Assembly: GCA_934047225.1 (NCBI GenBank)
Contig: OW203983.1
Span: 40,978,310-41,042,309 of the forward strand
DNA length: 64,000 bases
Source: Ypsolopha sequella
Lineage: Eukaryota > Arthropoda > Insecta > Lepidoptera > Ypsolophidae
Reading direction: 5' to 3'
The notes beneath the pieces are model-generated. The model searched no databases. It had not been told where the DNA came from and saw nothing but the letters and a program-made list of their open reading frames with translations. A program made the translations under genes and the position numbers. Numbering within the stretch: the first letter of the stretch is position 1; every line of letters begins with the position of its first letter. Positions 57,076 to 64,000 of the stretch are shown here, one piece after another.

Positions 57076-57245
57076 AATTATTATTACATACGGCTTGAAC
57101 ACTCACGTGTGATTGTTGTTGACTATATGCCAACCGTTTCACCGATACAATTTCGGCATTATCAAGGCGAGTGTCGTTCTTAGGACGACGACGCGGCGTT
57201 CACCGTCGTTGTCAAACGGGCACTGGCAGCTGCCGGTCGGCGAGC
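57076..57245 (+). repeat. Inverted terminal repeat, left (element 3' end)
   Basis: Includes the stop codon (57180-57182) and the last 22 codons of the reverse transcriptase frame plus 104 bp of 3' flank. Outer border AATTATTATTACATACGGC, inner border TCGGCGAGC. Confidence 0.9.
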
Positions 57246-58895
57246 TGCACGCATTGCTCGTGCGCTGAGCGTTGGCTGCGTCGTCGATAGGGGTGGGATG
57301 GTGGATGCACTTGATTCCTTTGATTGTTCCAATTGTTTGTTATTAGGGGCGGTTATTAAACAAAACGAACTCACAACATCGTCACTGTCACTGGGCACTG
57401 TCCTAAAGTTGCTCGATCCATCGAGAACCGGTTTCCAAGACGGAGCCAGCTGCCAACCATGATCCCTGTTGAAGTTGGGGTTACGACTTATCTCGATGGC
57501 TTCGTGTATTTTGCGAGGAATGGTATATTTCTCCTTTACTAATACTGTAGCCTTGTCGAAACGGATGAAGTGGGTCGTATCCGAACTTAGTGCATGTTCT
57601 GCTACTGCTGACCCGTTAATGTCCAGTTTCTTCATGGATCGAATATGTTCAGTCAGTCTTGTGGACACGTTGCGCTTGGTTTCTCCTATGTAGCTTTTTC
57701 CACAATCGCACGGGACTTTATAAACTCCAGGTGTGTTGAGAGGGTCTCGGTCCTTTGGGGATCTCAGCCAGTTCCGTAGTTTGGTGGGGGCTCGGAAGAT
57801 AGTCTTCACACTGTACTTCCGGCGAAGCAGGTGTCCAATCCTATCAGTTACGCCTCTCACAAAGGGCAAGTAGATTGGAGCCCTCTCAACAACGGATGGA
57901 CGATGGTGGGTTGATGGAGTCGCAAGCCGGTTACTCTGTCTCCAATTATACCCATTGGCCTCCAGTACGTGTCTTACGTGGGTCAATTCAGCATCCACTT
58001 CCACATACTGTGGGTCACATAACCGCAACGCTCGATTTATTAAAGTAAGAGGCACTGACGCAAGGTGAGAAGGGTGGTGATGAGAATCTGCTTTCAAGTA
58101 ATGATTCGTGTGTGTGGGCTTCCTGTAAACGGTATGCGCCAAACGACCGTTGGGTCCACGAATAATTAAGACGTCCAGAAATGCTAACCTGCCATCCCTC
58201 TCACACTCAACCGTAAAGGAAATTTTTGGATGGATGTTATTCAAATGTTCTGTCAATCCAGCTAACTTGTTTTTATTGACTACCGCGAAAACATCATCCA
58301 CGTACCGCCACCAATATCTTGGTTTATCACGCGCACTCTGCAGCGCTTTCTCCTCAAACCACTCCATAAAGATGTTCGCTACTACAGGTGCAATAGGTGA
58401 ACCCATAGCCACTCCGTCTACTTGTAAGTAAAAGTCTCCGCGCCAGACAAAATAACCACTACGTAAACAAAACTCTATGCAACTCATGTACTCAGTGGGT
58501 ATGTCATTGCCGTTTAACAGATTTGCAATAACGGTGATCGACTCGTCGACTGGTACATTGGTGAACAGAGATGTTACATCAAAACTCACCATTATTTCAT
58601 CTTCTTGCAAGGTTACCTCTTCCACAAGCTGAACAAAATGGGTGGAGTCTCTCACATAACTCGCAGTCCTCCCCATCATTGGATAAAGCAACTTGACCAA
58701 AAACTGGGAAAGATTATATGTTGGCGTGTTAATTTGGCTTACAATAGGTCTTAGCGGCCAATTAGGTTTGTGGATTTTAGGCAGACCATACATTTTTGGA
58801 GGTGTTGGATTGTGTGCTCTGCTCGCCGATCGGCAGCTGCCAGTGCCCGTTTGACAACGACGGTGAACGCCGCGTCGTCGTCCTAAGAACGACAC
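57180..58895 (-). CDS. Penelope-like reverse transcriptase/GIY-YIG endonuclease, 5'-truncated
   Basis: A 571-codon frame without internal stops. It would copy element RNA into DNA at a nick made by its own endonuclease. Residues 36-45 (YGLPKIHKPN) are typical of the start of Penelope-family reverse transcriptase. FDVTSLFTNVP (105-115) is motif A, GVAMGSPIAPVVANIF (161-176) motif B, and YVDD (198-201) the catalytic motif C. LAFLDVLI (237-244) and VYRKPTHTNHYL (257-268) follow. The C-terminal GIY-YIG nuclease shows GVYKVPC (390-396), YIG (402-404), arginines near 408-413 and the EAIEI glutamates (465, 468). The frame opens at GTG inside the inverted repeat: residues 1-25 are repeat-encoded, and the first ATG is residue 35, so the normal N-terminus (about 200 or more residues) is absent. 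It is unlikely to be an active autonomous gene. Confidence 0.93.
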   Translation of the reverse strand: MSFLGRRRGVHRRCQTGTGSCRSASRAHNPTPPKMYGLPKIHKPNWPLRPIVSQINTPTYNLSQFLVKLLYPMMGRTASYVRDSTHFVQLVEEVTLQEDEIMVSFDVTSLFTNVPVDESITVIANLLNGNDIPTEYMSCIEFCLRSGYFVWRGDFYLQVDGVAMGSPIAPVVANIFMEWFEEKALQSARDKPRYWWRYVDDVFAVVNKNKLAGLTEHLNNIHPKISFTVECERDGRLAFLDVLIIRGPNGRLAHTVYRKPTHTNHYLKADSHHHPSHLASVPLTLINRALRLCDPQYVEVDAELTHVRHVLEANGYNWRQSNRLATPSTHHRPSVVERAPIYLPFVRGVTDRIGHLLRRKYSVKTIFRAPTKLRNWLRSPKDRDPLNTPGVYKVPCDCGKSYIGETKRNVSTRLTEHIRSMKKLDINGSAVAEHALSSDTTHFIRFDKATVLVKEKYTIPRKIHEAIEISRNPNFNRDHGWQLAPSWKPVLDGSSNFRTVPSDSDDVVSSFCLITAPNNKQLEQSKESSASTIPPLSTTQPTLSARAMRAARRPAAASARLTTTVNAASSS

Positions 58896-58990
58896 TCGCC
58901 TTGATAATGCCGAAATTGTATCGGTGAAACGGTTGGCATATAGTCAACAACAATCACACGTGAGTGTTCAAGCCGTATGTAATAATAATT
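58821..58990 (-). repeat. Inverted terminal repeat, right
   Basis: Reverse complement of 57076-57245 with one difference (GATCGG against GGTCGG context). On the coding strand it precedes the truncated gene and supplies the artificial N-terminal 25 codons. Confidence 0.9.
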
Positions 58991-59019
58991 TAGTATGTCA
59001 GCTCACGCGAGTTTTAATA

Positions 59020-59031
59020 ACCTCTGATAAC
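59020..59031 (+). repeat. Target-site duplication, right
   Basis: ACCTCTGATAAC, matching 57062-57073. Confidence 0.85.
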
Positions 59032-59111
59032 CCCTCGGGGATTCATGTCATGACGATATACAAATAATTTATTTAAAAAAAACAAAGACTATGGCAGGTC
59101 TAACCTTCGAT

Positions 59112-59480
59112 CAGGCTTTACCGGTCGGCCATAGCTTCAGGCTTCGAGAGGCGCGCCAAGCGGTTCTTCTTGCGACGGCGCCCGGTGGAGAGAACAAATG
59201 TATGAAGTTGTATAGAACCGGCCATGAGTTGGCACTCGCGCGTCTTGTCCAGCTTCGAGTGACTTGCGCTCTCGCAGCGGCGGTATGCGGGGAGGCGGGG
59301 AGCCGCGCCAGTGATCGAGCGCACAGGACGAACCTAGTTTCGAGCGCTTTGAGCGAGCGAGCGCGCTATACATCCGGGTGTCGTGGCAAGGCAAAGCCCG
59401 TCGCAAAAACCGCCTGGAAGCGTAGCAACAAGCGCCGCCAGAAGCCTGAAGCTATGGCCGAGGGGTTGGGCTTCGGTAAC
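59112..59480. mobile_element. G+C-rich inverted-repeat element
   Basis: CGGCCATAGCTTCAGGCTTC near 59125 and GAAGCCTGAAGCTATGGCCG near 59443 are perfect 20-bp inverted repeats. They enclose a sequence much richer in G+C than anything around it (AGCGGCGGTATGCGGGGAGG; GAGCGAGCGAGCGCGC). Long frames are open on both strands, including an ATG-started 151-codon plus frame (59091-59546). This is expected when stop codons are rare, so I do not call a gene. Origin unknown: a G+C-rich MITE or captured genomic sequence. Confidence 0.55.
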
Positions 59481-59545
59481 ATTGGCCTTAAATACACAAA
59501 GCAGACTTTAGTAGACATCACAAAAGAAATAGGTATATTTGTTTA

Positions 59546-59945
59546 AAAAACGGTCAAGTGCGAGTAGAACTCGTACGGTCCCCGAGGGTTTCGTATATAT
59601 TGCTTAAAAGACAATCATTATTCCACTTGCAGTTATTTATGCCCTACTTAACTTGACACTTACGATCTATTCGATTCGAATTCTACGTATCTAAAGGGTC
59701 TAATTAAGTTGTTCAGTATTAACATCTTAAATAATGCGGTACAAAAGTAACTTTCAGATTTTTCCTTTTACATGTGATATAAGACCTAATTGTGAACGAA
59801 ATTTCAAGTTTATAAATCATTTGCACGTGCTCTATAGGTTCTCATAGTGAGCAAATTTGTATGAAATTGATTATGTAAAGGATAACAAAATTTTTTACGT
59901 TGAGTTAGAAGCCTGATTTTTATACAGCACCATAGGGCCGTAGAC
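59546..59945 (-). mobile_element. Repeat related to 14160-14585
   Basis: Begins on its right with CTACGGCCCTATGGTGCTGT (minus strand). Then come ATCAATTTCATACAAATTTGC, AACTTGAAATTTCGTTCAC and a terminal TACGAGTTCTACTCGCACTTG. Only one copy of the internal unit, against two at 14352-14552. Confidence 0.6.
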
Positions 59946-59949
59946 TATA

Positions 59950-60211
59950 CAAGGTGTAATAGAAAAGTGTAACCATATTTGAAGAGCTTATCCAGTCAAT
60001 GGTTTAGAACAACTTTTACTATGGAGACAGACATGAAATCTCGAAAAAAAAATCTGCCCTTCCATACATTTTGGCCGAGCGGTATTGCATTTTTCTATGA
60101 AACAGTAAATATTTTTTTCGAGGTACAGGGTTTGTTTCATAATAAAAGTCGTTCTATACCATTAACTGAATAAGCTCTTCAAATATGGTTACACCTTTCT
60201 GTTACACGTTG
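59950..60211. mobile_element. MITE family M, full copy 2
   Basis: CAAGGTGTAATAGAAAAGTG to CACCTTTCTGTTACACGTTG, flanked by TA (59948-59949; 60212-60213). Inner GGTTTAGAACAACTTTTACTATGG and AATAAAAGTCGTTCTATACC are inverted. Confidence 0.85.
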
Positions 60212-60249
60212 TATAACTTGATATTTCTCACAGGTCTCGAGTAAAAGGG

Positions 60250-60345
60250 TCTAGATAGACGGACAGACAGCCAAACGGATAGACGGATTGACGGACAGAT
60301 GGACTGACGGACAGACGGAATGACGGACAGACTGACAGACGGACA
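60250..60345 (+). repeat. (GACGGACAGA)n microsatellite
   Basis: Imperfect GACGGACAGACAG/GACGGACTGACGG units, like the cores of the AGGGTTCCGTA repeats but without their termini. Confidence 0.8.
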
Positions 60346-60581
60346 ACAAATTGAAGCTATAAGGCAAGCTTATCGATTTTGTATAATTAATTTTATTATA
60401 TATATATTCGTATAATTTTATTACAAACTTAACCCAGCGTTCCTTCTCAAATATTTTCAAAGCATAATTTAATTTTGATCCAAAACGATGCAAAATGCAA
60501 AGTATGCAGGCTGCATAATAATTATTTTATCATATTGCTAGAAATTCTCGTAACTCAAGTTAAACATTTATTTTAAATTCT

Positions 60582-60608
60582 TCTTCCTTCTTCTTCTTCT
60601 TCTTCTTG
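60582..60608 (+). repeat. (TTC)n microsatellite
   Basis: TTCTTCCTTCTTCTTCTTCT run. Confidence 0.9.
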
Positions 60609-60649
60609 AATTGAAAGTTATTTAGTTAGTTTATTTAGTTAGTTAGTGA

Positions 60650-60815
60650 ATGGTATCGATTCGGCATAACACGTCTTAACTTATTTTGACAGGACTAACC
60701 TTATCTTAAGCGTCCTGTCTTTTTCTTTCTTTATCGAAAAGACAAGGACAGAACGCTTAAATTTAGTTTAGTCCTGTCAAATAAGTTAAAATGTGCTTCA
60801 CCGAATCGGTACCAT
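60650..60815. mobile_element. Fold-back hairpin element
   Basis: ATGGTATCGATTCGG-ATAACACGTCTTAACTTATTTTGACAGGACTAA pairs with the complementary right half ending CCGAATCGGTACCAT; the apex TCTTTCTTTATCGAAAAGA is itself hairpin-like. A related left half is at 51827-51870 (GATTCGGTGTAACACGACTT). Confidence 0.75.
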
Positions 60816-60939
60816 TGTTCCATCATATAAGTAGAAATTTTGTAAAATCCTAATAACAGGTTCCCCACTGGGGAATCCCCAGTATGCTCATTTCACTAGA
60901 TTTTACTAGACTTTCGCCCGCAATCATTTTAATCAATTT

Positions 60940-61110
60940 TTGCTTCACTATTCGGCTTGGCCGTTATTTTATCAACACACCGTATAACCTATTTATTGAC
61001 CAGATTCACTATAATTATAATAGAGGAAACCGCATCCAAATCCGTTGAGGAGTTCTCCAGTTAAAACAGAACTGATAGACAGACGAAAATAAAAAAAAAA
61101 ATAGTTTTGT
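60940..61110 (+). mobile_element. LINE-type 3' region remnant
   Basis: GCTTCACTATTCGGCTTGGC, CCGTATAACCTATTTATTGA, GAGGAAACCGCATCCAAATC and CAGACGAAAATAAAAAA. I recall similar strings as lepidopteran non-LTR tails; the identification is soft. Confidence 0.4.
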
Positions 61111-61367
61111 CTTAAGTACAATATCCAATTTAAAATTTTCAAAAAATATTCAGTGTACAGATACGATATTTTTACTAATTTATGGTTAGTATAGATAGAA
61201 AAAATAATATTAATAATAGTTTAATTAATTCATAGGTTATTTAGAAAAAATCAGATCATTCTGTACACTGAGTCAGCGCGAGTGAAGCTTTGAACAAAAG
61301 CTAATCATTAATAAAAGTTGAAATCTATTGACAACGGGTTCGATTGTTAACCTATCATAGGGTTCTT

Positions 61368-61587
61368 CTCATTGTTTTTTTTTTCTTAGTTCTTAGCTTT
61401 CCTCCAAATGGCACTGTCCATGTCACCATAGACAAAATATGTTTCTTAGCAATCAATGTCAAAGTGGTTTTTAGTTTGTTTGGAATCTGTGCAAATGTTT
61501 TCATTGATTCTGTTGCTAAAATATACGACAGTGTCATCTAGGAATCTTATGTAACACTAAATTTGAAACAAGGAAAAACGCTCATTA
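61368..61587. mobile_element. TIR element, copy 2 of the 48198 family
   Basis: TTCTTAGTTCTTAGCTTTCC, CACTGTCCATGTCACCATAG and GATTCTGTTGCTAAAATATA match the first copy. The AAACGCTCATT terminus is kept and the left terminus is reduced to CTCATTG. Confidence 0.7.
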
Positions 61588-61911
61588 CATAAACATATTG
61601 GCCGCTTGGCTCCGCCTGCGTTGATTAAGTTTTTGTTTTCAGCTTATTAATTTTTAGTTCGTAGTTGATCTGACTTTGGTTTGGAGATATGGAGTGTTTT
61701 GGATTCTCATCATCTCTAATATGATCCCCATGTCAAGTGTCATTGGCCTAGCCACTCCTCTGATCGATACTATTTTTGTTCTCTGAATTAATCCTCTGCT
61801 ATCTTCAGCGATCTTTGATAACTTATTTAACCCCCTAGTTGTATGTTTGGAAACCCTGAAGGCCAAGCCGCGTCTCTGAACGACACTATTTCTTGTTCCC
61901 ATGGGAATTGA

Positions 61912-62052
61912 TTTATGGGATAAAAAGTAGCCTATATCCTATTCCAGGTCTCGAACTACATTTGTGCAAAGTTTCAGCCCAATCGGTTTAGTAGTTACGG
62001 CGGGAAGGAGTAACAAACATCCATCCAAACTTTGGCATTTGTAATATAAGTG
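61912..62052 (+). mobile_element. Non-LTR 3' end (RTE-like) remnant
   Basis: GGGATAAAAAGTAGCCTATA, TCCTATTCCAGGTCTCGAAC, CCAATCGGTTTAGTAGTTAC, AACAAACATCCATCC and AACTTTGGCATTTGTAATAT. I recall this order from lepidopteran RTE-type LINE 3' ends and their SINE partners. Confidence 0.6.
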
Positions 62053-62669
62053 GAATTTTTTCATTTGGTTTTACAATTTTGAAACCGAAAGTAAATCTAT
62101 AATCCGAAAAACATCGAGTTAAATTTATAAGGAAAACTACATCATTTTAGATGTTTTGAAGGTCATAACTGGTACAAGGACAACATTTTCTATTTCTTAT
62201 TTTTTGGTTCATATTCCTACATTTGGTCATCGACGTCATCAAAGCTTATACCCTTGACCATACCTGATATTGACACATCCGATAGAACTTATAGAGCCAT
62301 CAACACCTCACGGGAGTTCTTAATACGCAAGCATACAAGTTATAATAGCACAAACAGCAAAGCTTTGATAGTAAGTAGTAAGTAGCACTTGTTCCAACAA
62401 TCATCTTTCTTGTTAATGTGATGTCGATGAGGTAATAACTTACCTATATAAAATTAACATATAGATTTATAGACAATACAAATTAACACATTCATAGATG
62501 TCTCTCTTGCAGTGTGTACAAAAAGAGTTGGAAGAAAAATAACAAATGATTCAACTAAATTATTACTAACTCGCTTGTACGACTCACGCCTTGAGGCTGC
62601 TGTACCATTTAAATAAGTTGATATACTTAAATCATTTAAAAAGAAATTTAAACTTACCTATAAACTATT

Positions 62670-62780
62670 ACAGAAATAAATTTCTATGTTTGAACACTTG
62701 GCGATTTATCCATCGCAAGGATATCGCAGATTTACTTTTCTTTCTGCGTTTCTATACTGCAATGATATAATGTTAATTTA
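62670..62780 (+). mobile_element. SINE body fragment with inverted module
   Basis: CAGAAATAAATTTCTATGTT and TTATCCATCGCAAGG match 1856-1907. The following TTTCTGCGTTTCTATACTGC-AATGATATAATGTTAAT is in the opposite orientation to its counterpart at 1909-1952. Confidence 0.55.
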
Positions 62781-63404
62781 TTACCTATAAACCTTATGAA
62801 ACAAAACTGAAAAATTCATTTGGTTAATATGTATTCAATAAATACTAAGGTCCGGTTGTTGTTGTTGTGTGTGTGCTGATTTTCCTTATGTTTTTCTGCA
62901 ATATCTCTCGCTTCTTCTCGTCACCTGTATTCCAATATTTATTATTTGTTCTTATGGAAACAAACAGTTTAAAAACAAATCATAGTAACTTAAAAAATTG
63001 AGACCAATAAAGTTTCCACTGATAGTGAATTGTTGATTTACATATACATAAGAATAGGTACAATACAATACAATATATTTTATAATATATTTGAGTTTTT
63101 CGGGAATATATTAACATCATTATTAAAGCAACCTGGTACGGCACAAAAGGCTAATTCCAAGAAATCAATCGAAAATCACAAAGAAACTCCGCAAAAACCA
63201 TGACAACCAAAGAATATAATACTCCCATGACAACTGAAATGACAGATTTTCATGGCCGGTTCGACGATGCGCCATAATTTGGGAGTGTCGATCCCCATTA
63301 TTGACACAAACACAACGTCGTAAGGTGATGTCAATCATAGCGAAAACCGTCATGGCGGCCAACTATTAAGGTTGTTGTAGCCACCAACGACCTTGAATGG
63401 ACCT
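62781..63404. other. Unassigned spacer
   Basis: No supportable feature. Confidence 0.35.
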
Positions 63405-63510
63405 GTGTCGATGCAAATATCGACAAAAAATAATATTGTAATAACGTTCATATCAGCGCGCACTGCGCTACGTCGCTCGGCTTCCGGATAGCGCAAAATA
63501 GGCGCTTAGA
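63405..63510 (+). repeat. Diverged repeat shared with 13305-13425
   Basis: TCGATGCAAATATCGAC, CGTTCATATCAGCGCGC and CTTCCGGATAGCGCAAAATAGG. Confidence 0.45.
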
Positions 63511-63655
63511 AATACTAAAAAAATGTACAAAAAACTTTTTAGTAATAATTCTTCAAATATTATCAAAGGAATTCATTTGTTTTTATGATATCGTCAATTT
63601 GACAAAGTATAAATTTGTTTAAAGAACATCGTTATTATTATTATATACCTATATA

Positions 63656-64000
63656 CAGGGTGGAAAAAATTTAAGGGCCCTGGAGGGGAGCTACCTTAAA
63701 TCGTTTGGTTAGCTCATTTTACTGAAAGGAAACATTCCTTTATTTTTTAAAAGAAACAAAACTGCATTCAAAGATATTCTGAAATTTGCTTGTGAGACAA
63801 ATCGGGAATCGAACCAACTAAAAATTAAAAAAATAAACCCTCGCTATTTTATCATACGAATCGGTAGAATATTGTTCAGAATGAAATTTGTCTAATAAAC
63901 ATTTGGTCTTACACTCATCTGTTGTACGAGATACTCATGAAATTAAATATTTATTACAAGTTCTTTGTTAACAATACCTAGTACTGTTCACTTGTAACAA
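63656..64000 (+). mobile_element. Long-armed TIR element, second copy (cut by window end)
   Basis: CAGGGTGGAAAAAATTTAAG then GGGCCCTGGAGGGGAGC, GGAAACATTCCTTTATTTTT and AATACCTAGTACTGTTCACTTG follow the arm of 15313-16320 for its full visible length, with TA before the first base. The rest lies outside the window. Confidence 0.85.

Larger units (their letters stand above)
57074..59019 (-). mobile_element. Penelope-like retroelement with inverted terminal repeats
   Basis: A 1946-bp insertion bounded by a perfect 12-bp duplication. Inverted repeats of 170 bp (57076-57245 and 58821-58990) differ at one visible base. A 29-bp extra segment (58991-59019) lies between the right inverted repeat and the duplication. 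On the minus strand the order is: extra segment, inverted copy of the 3' end, truncated reverse transcriptase-GIY-YIG gene, genuine 3' end. Penelope-like elements are known to insert with variable target duplications and complex direct or inverted terminal repeats, so this fits the family. No disabling change is seen in the remaining coding sequence, so the insertion looks young. Confidence 0.9.

Noticed and set aside
58150..58431. Plus-strand frames within the Penelope-like element (also 57469-57693)
   Set aside because: They are antisense shadows of the reverse transcriptase coding sequence.
59091..59546. 151-codon ATG-started frame
   Set aside because: It coincides with the G+C-rich inverted-repeat island, where stops are scarce on both strands. 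No motif is recognised.

Overview
The window looks like repeat-dominated nuclear DNA from an insect, most likely a moth or butterfly. It is A+T-rich by eye and has no operons, Shine-Dalgarno sites or compact gene order. It carries several interspersed repeats that I associate from memory with Lepidoptera: the AGGGTTCCGTA...GGCCGGTTTTTT element, LINE 3' ends with (CCAT)n tails, LINE tails ending in (GAATTT)n, and AACCGACTTC elements. The lineage is inference; no host gene fixes it. I could not support any host protein-coding gene. Most open frames of 60-120 codons lie in repeats or AT-rich spacer, and many begin at non-ATG codons.

The one convincing protein is a Penelope-like retroelement (reverse transcriptase plus GIY-YIG endonuclease) on the minus strand at 57180-58895. 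Its insertion is well delimited. A 12-bp target duplication (57062-57073 and 59020-59031) encloses 57074-59019, which carries 170-bp inverted terminal repeats differing at one base. The coding frame starts inside one inverted repeat and stops inside the other, and the usual N-terminal part is missing. This is a 5'-truncated copy capped by an inverted copy of its own 3' end, inserted at the edge of a SINE-like repeat.

Layout: 1-2.9 kb holds fold-back elements and a tRNA-derived SINE. 2.9-4.7 kb holds the AGGGTTCCGTA and AACCGACTTC elements, the latter with degenerate tandem repeats and a 160-bp-armed hairpin. 4.9-8.4 kb holds TIR elements (TTA-, TTAA- and 8-bp-flanked) and a LINE 3' end. 8.93-10.41 kb is a 45-bp minisatellite. 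11-14.6 kb holds a TA-flanked MITE, the first copy of a 390-bp repeat ('family Q') and a tandemly duplicated element. 15.31-16.32 kb is a 1-kb element with very long inverted arms. 16.44-17.68 kb is a 41-bp minisatellite. 18-29 kb and 37-53 kb contain a TTAA-flanked TIR family (seven copies plus a fragment), further hairpins, hAT-like MITEs with 8-bp duplications, and four more family Q copies, one of them flanked by a 42-bp perfect direct repeat. 29.82-30.49 kb is a 64-bp minisatellite. 53-57 kb is spacer with a TIR element, another AGGGTTCCGTA copy and a SINE, followed by the Penelope-like element, a G+C-rich inverted-repeat island (59.11-59.48 kb), more MITEs and LINE tails. The window ends inside a second copy of the long-armed element.

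The parts do not form a pathway. They record repeated transposition, nested insertion and tandem amplification. The most unusual observations are the inverted-repeat architecture of the Penelope-like copy, the 42-bp repeat flanking a family Q copy, seven-unit spacings of variants in two unrelated minisatellites, and a minisatellite open in three frames without a usable start codon.
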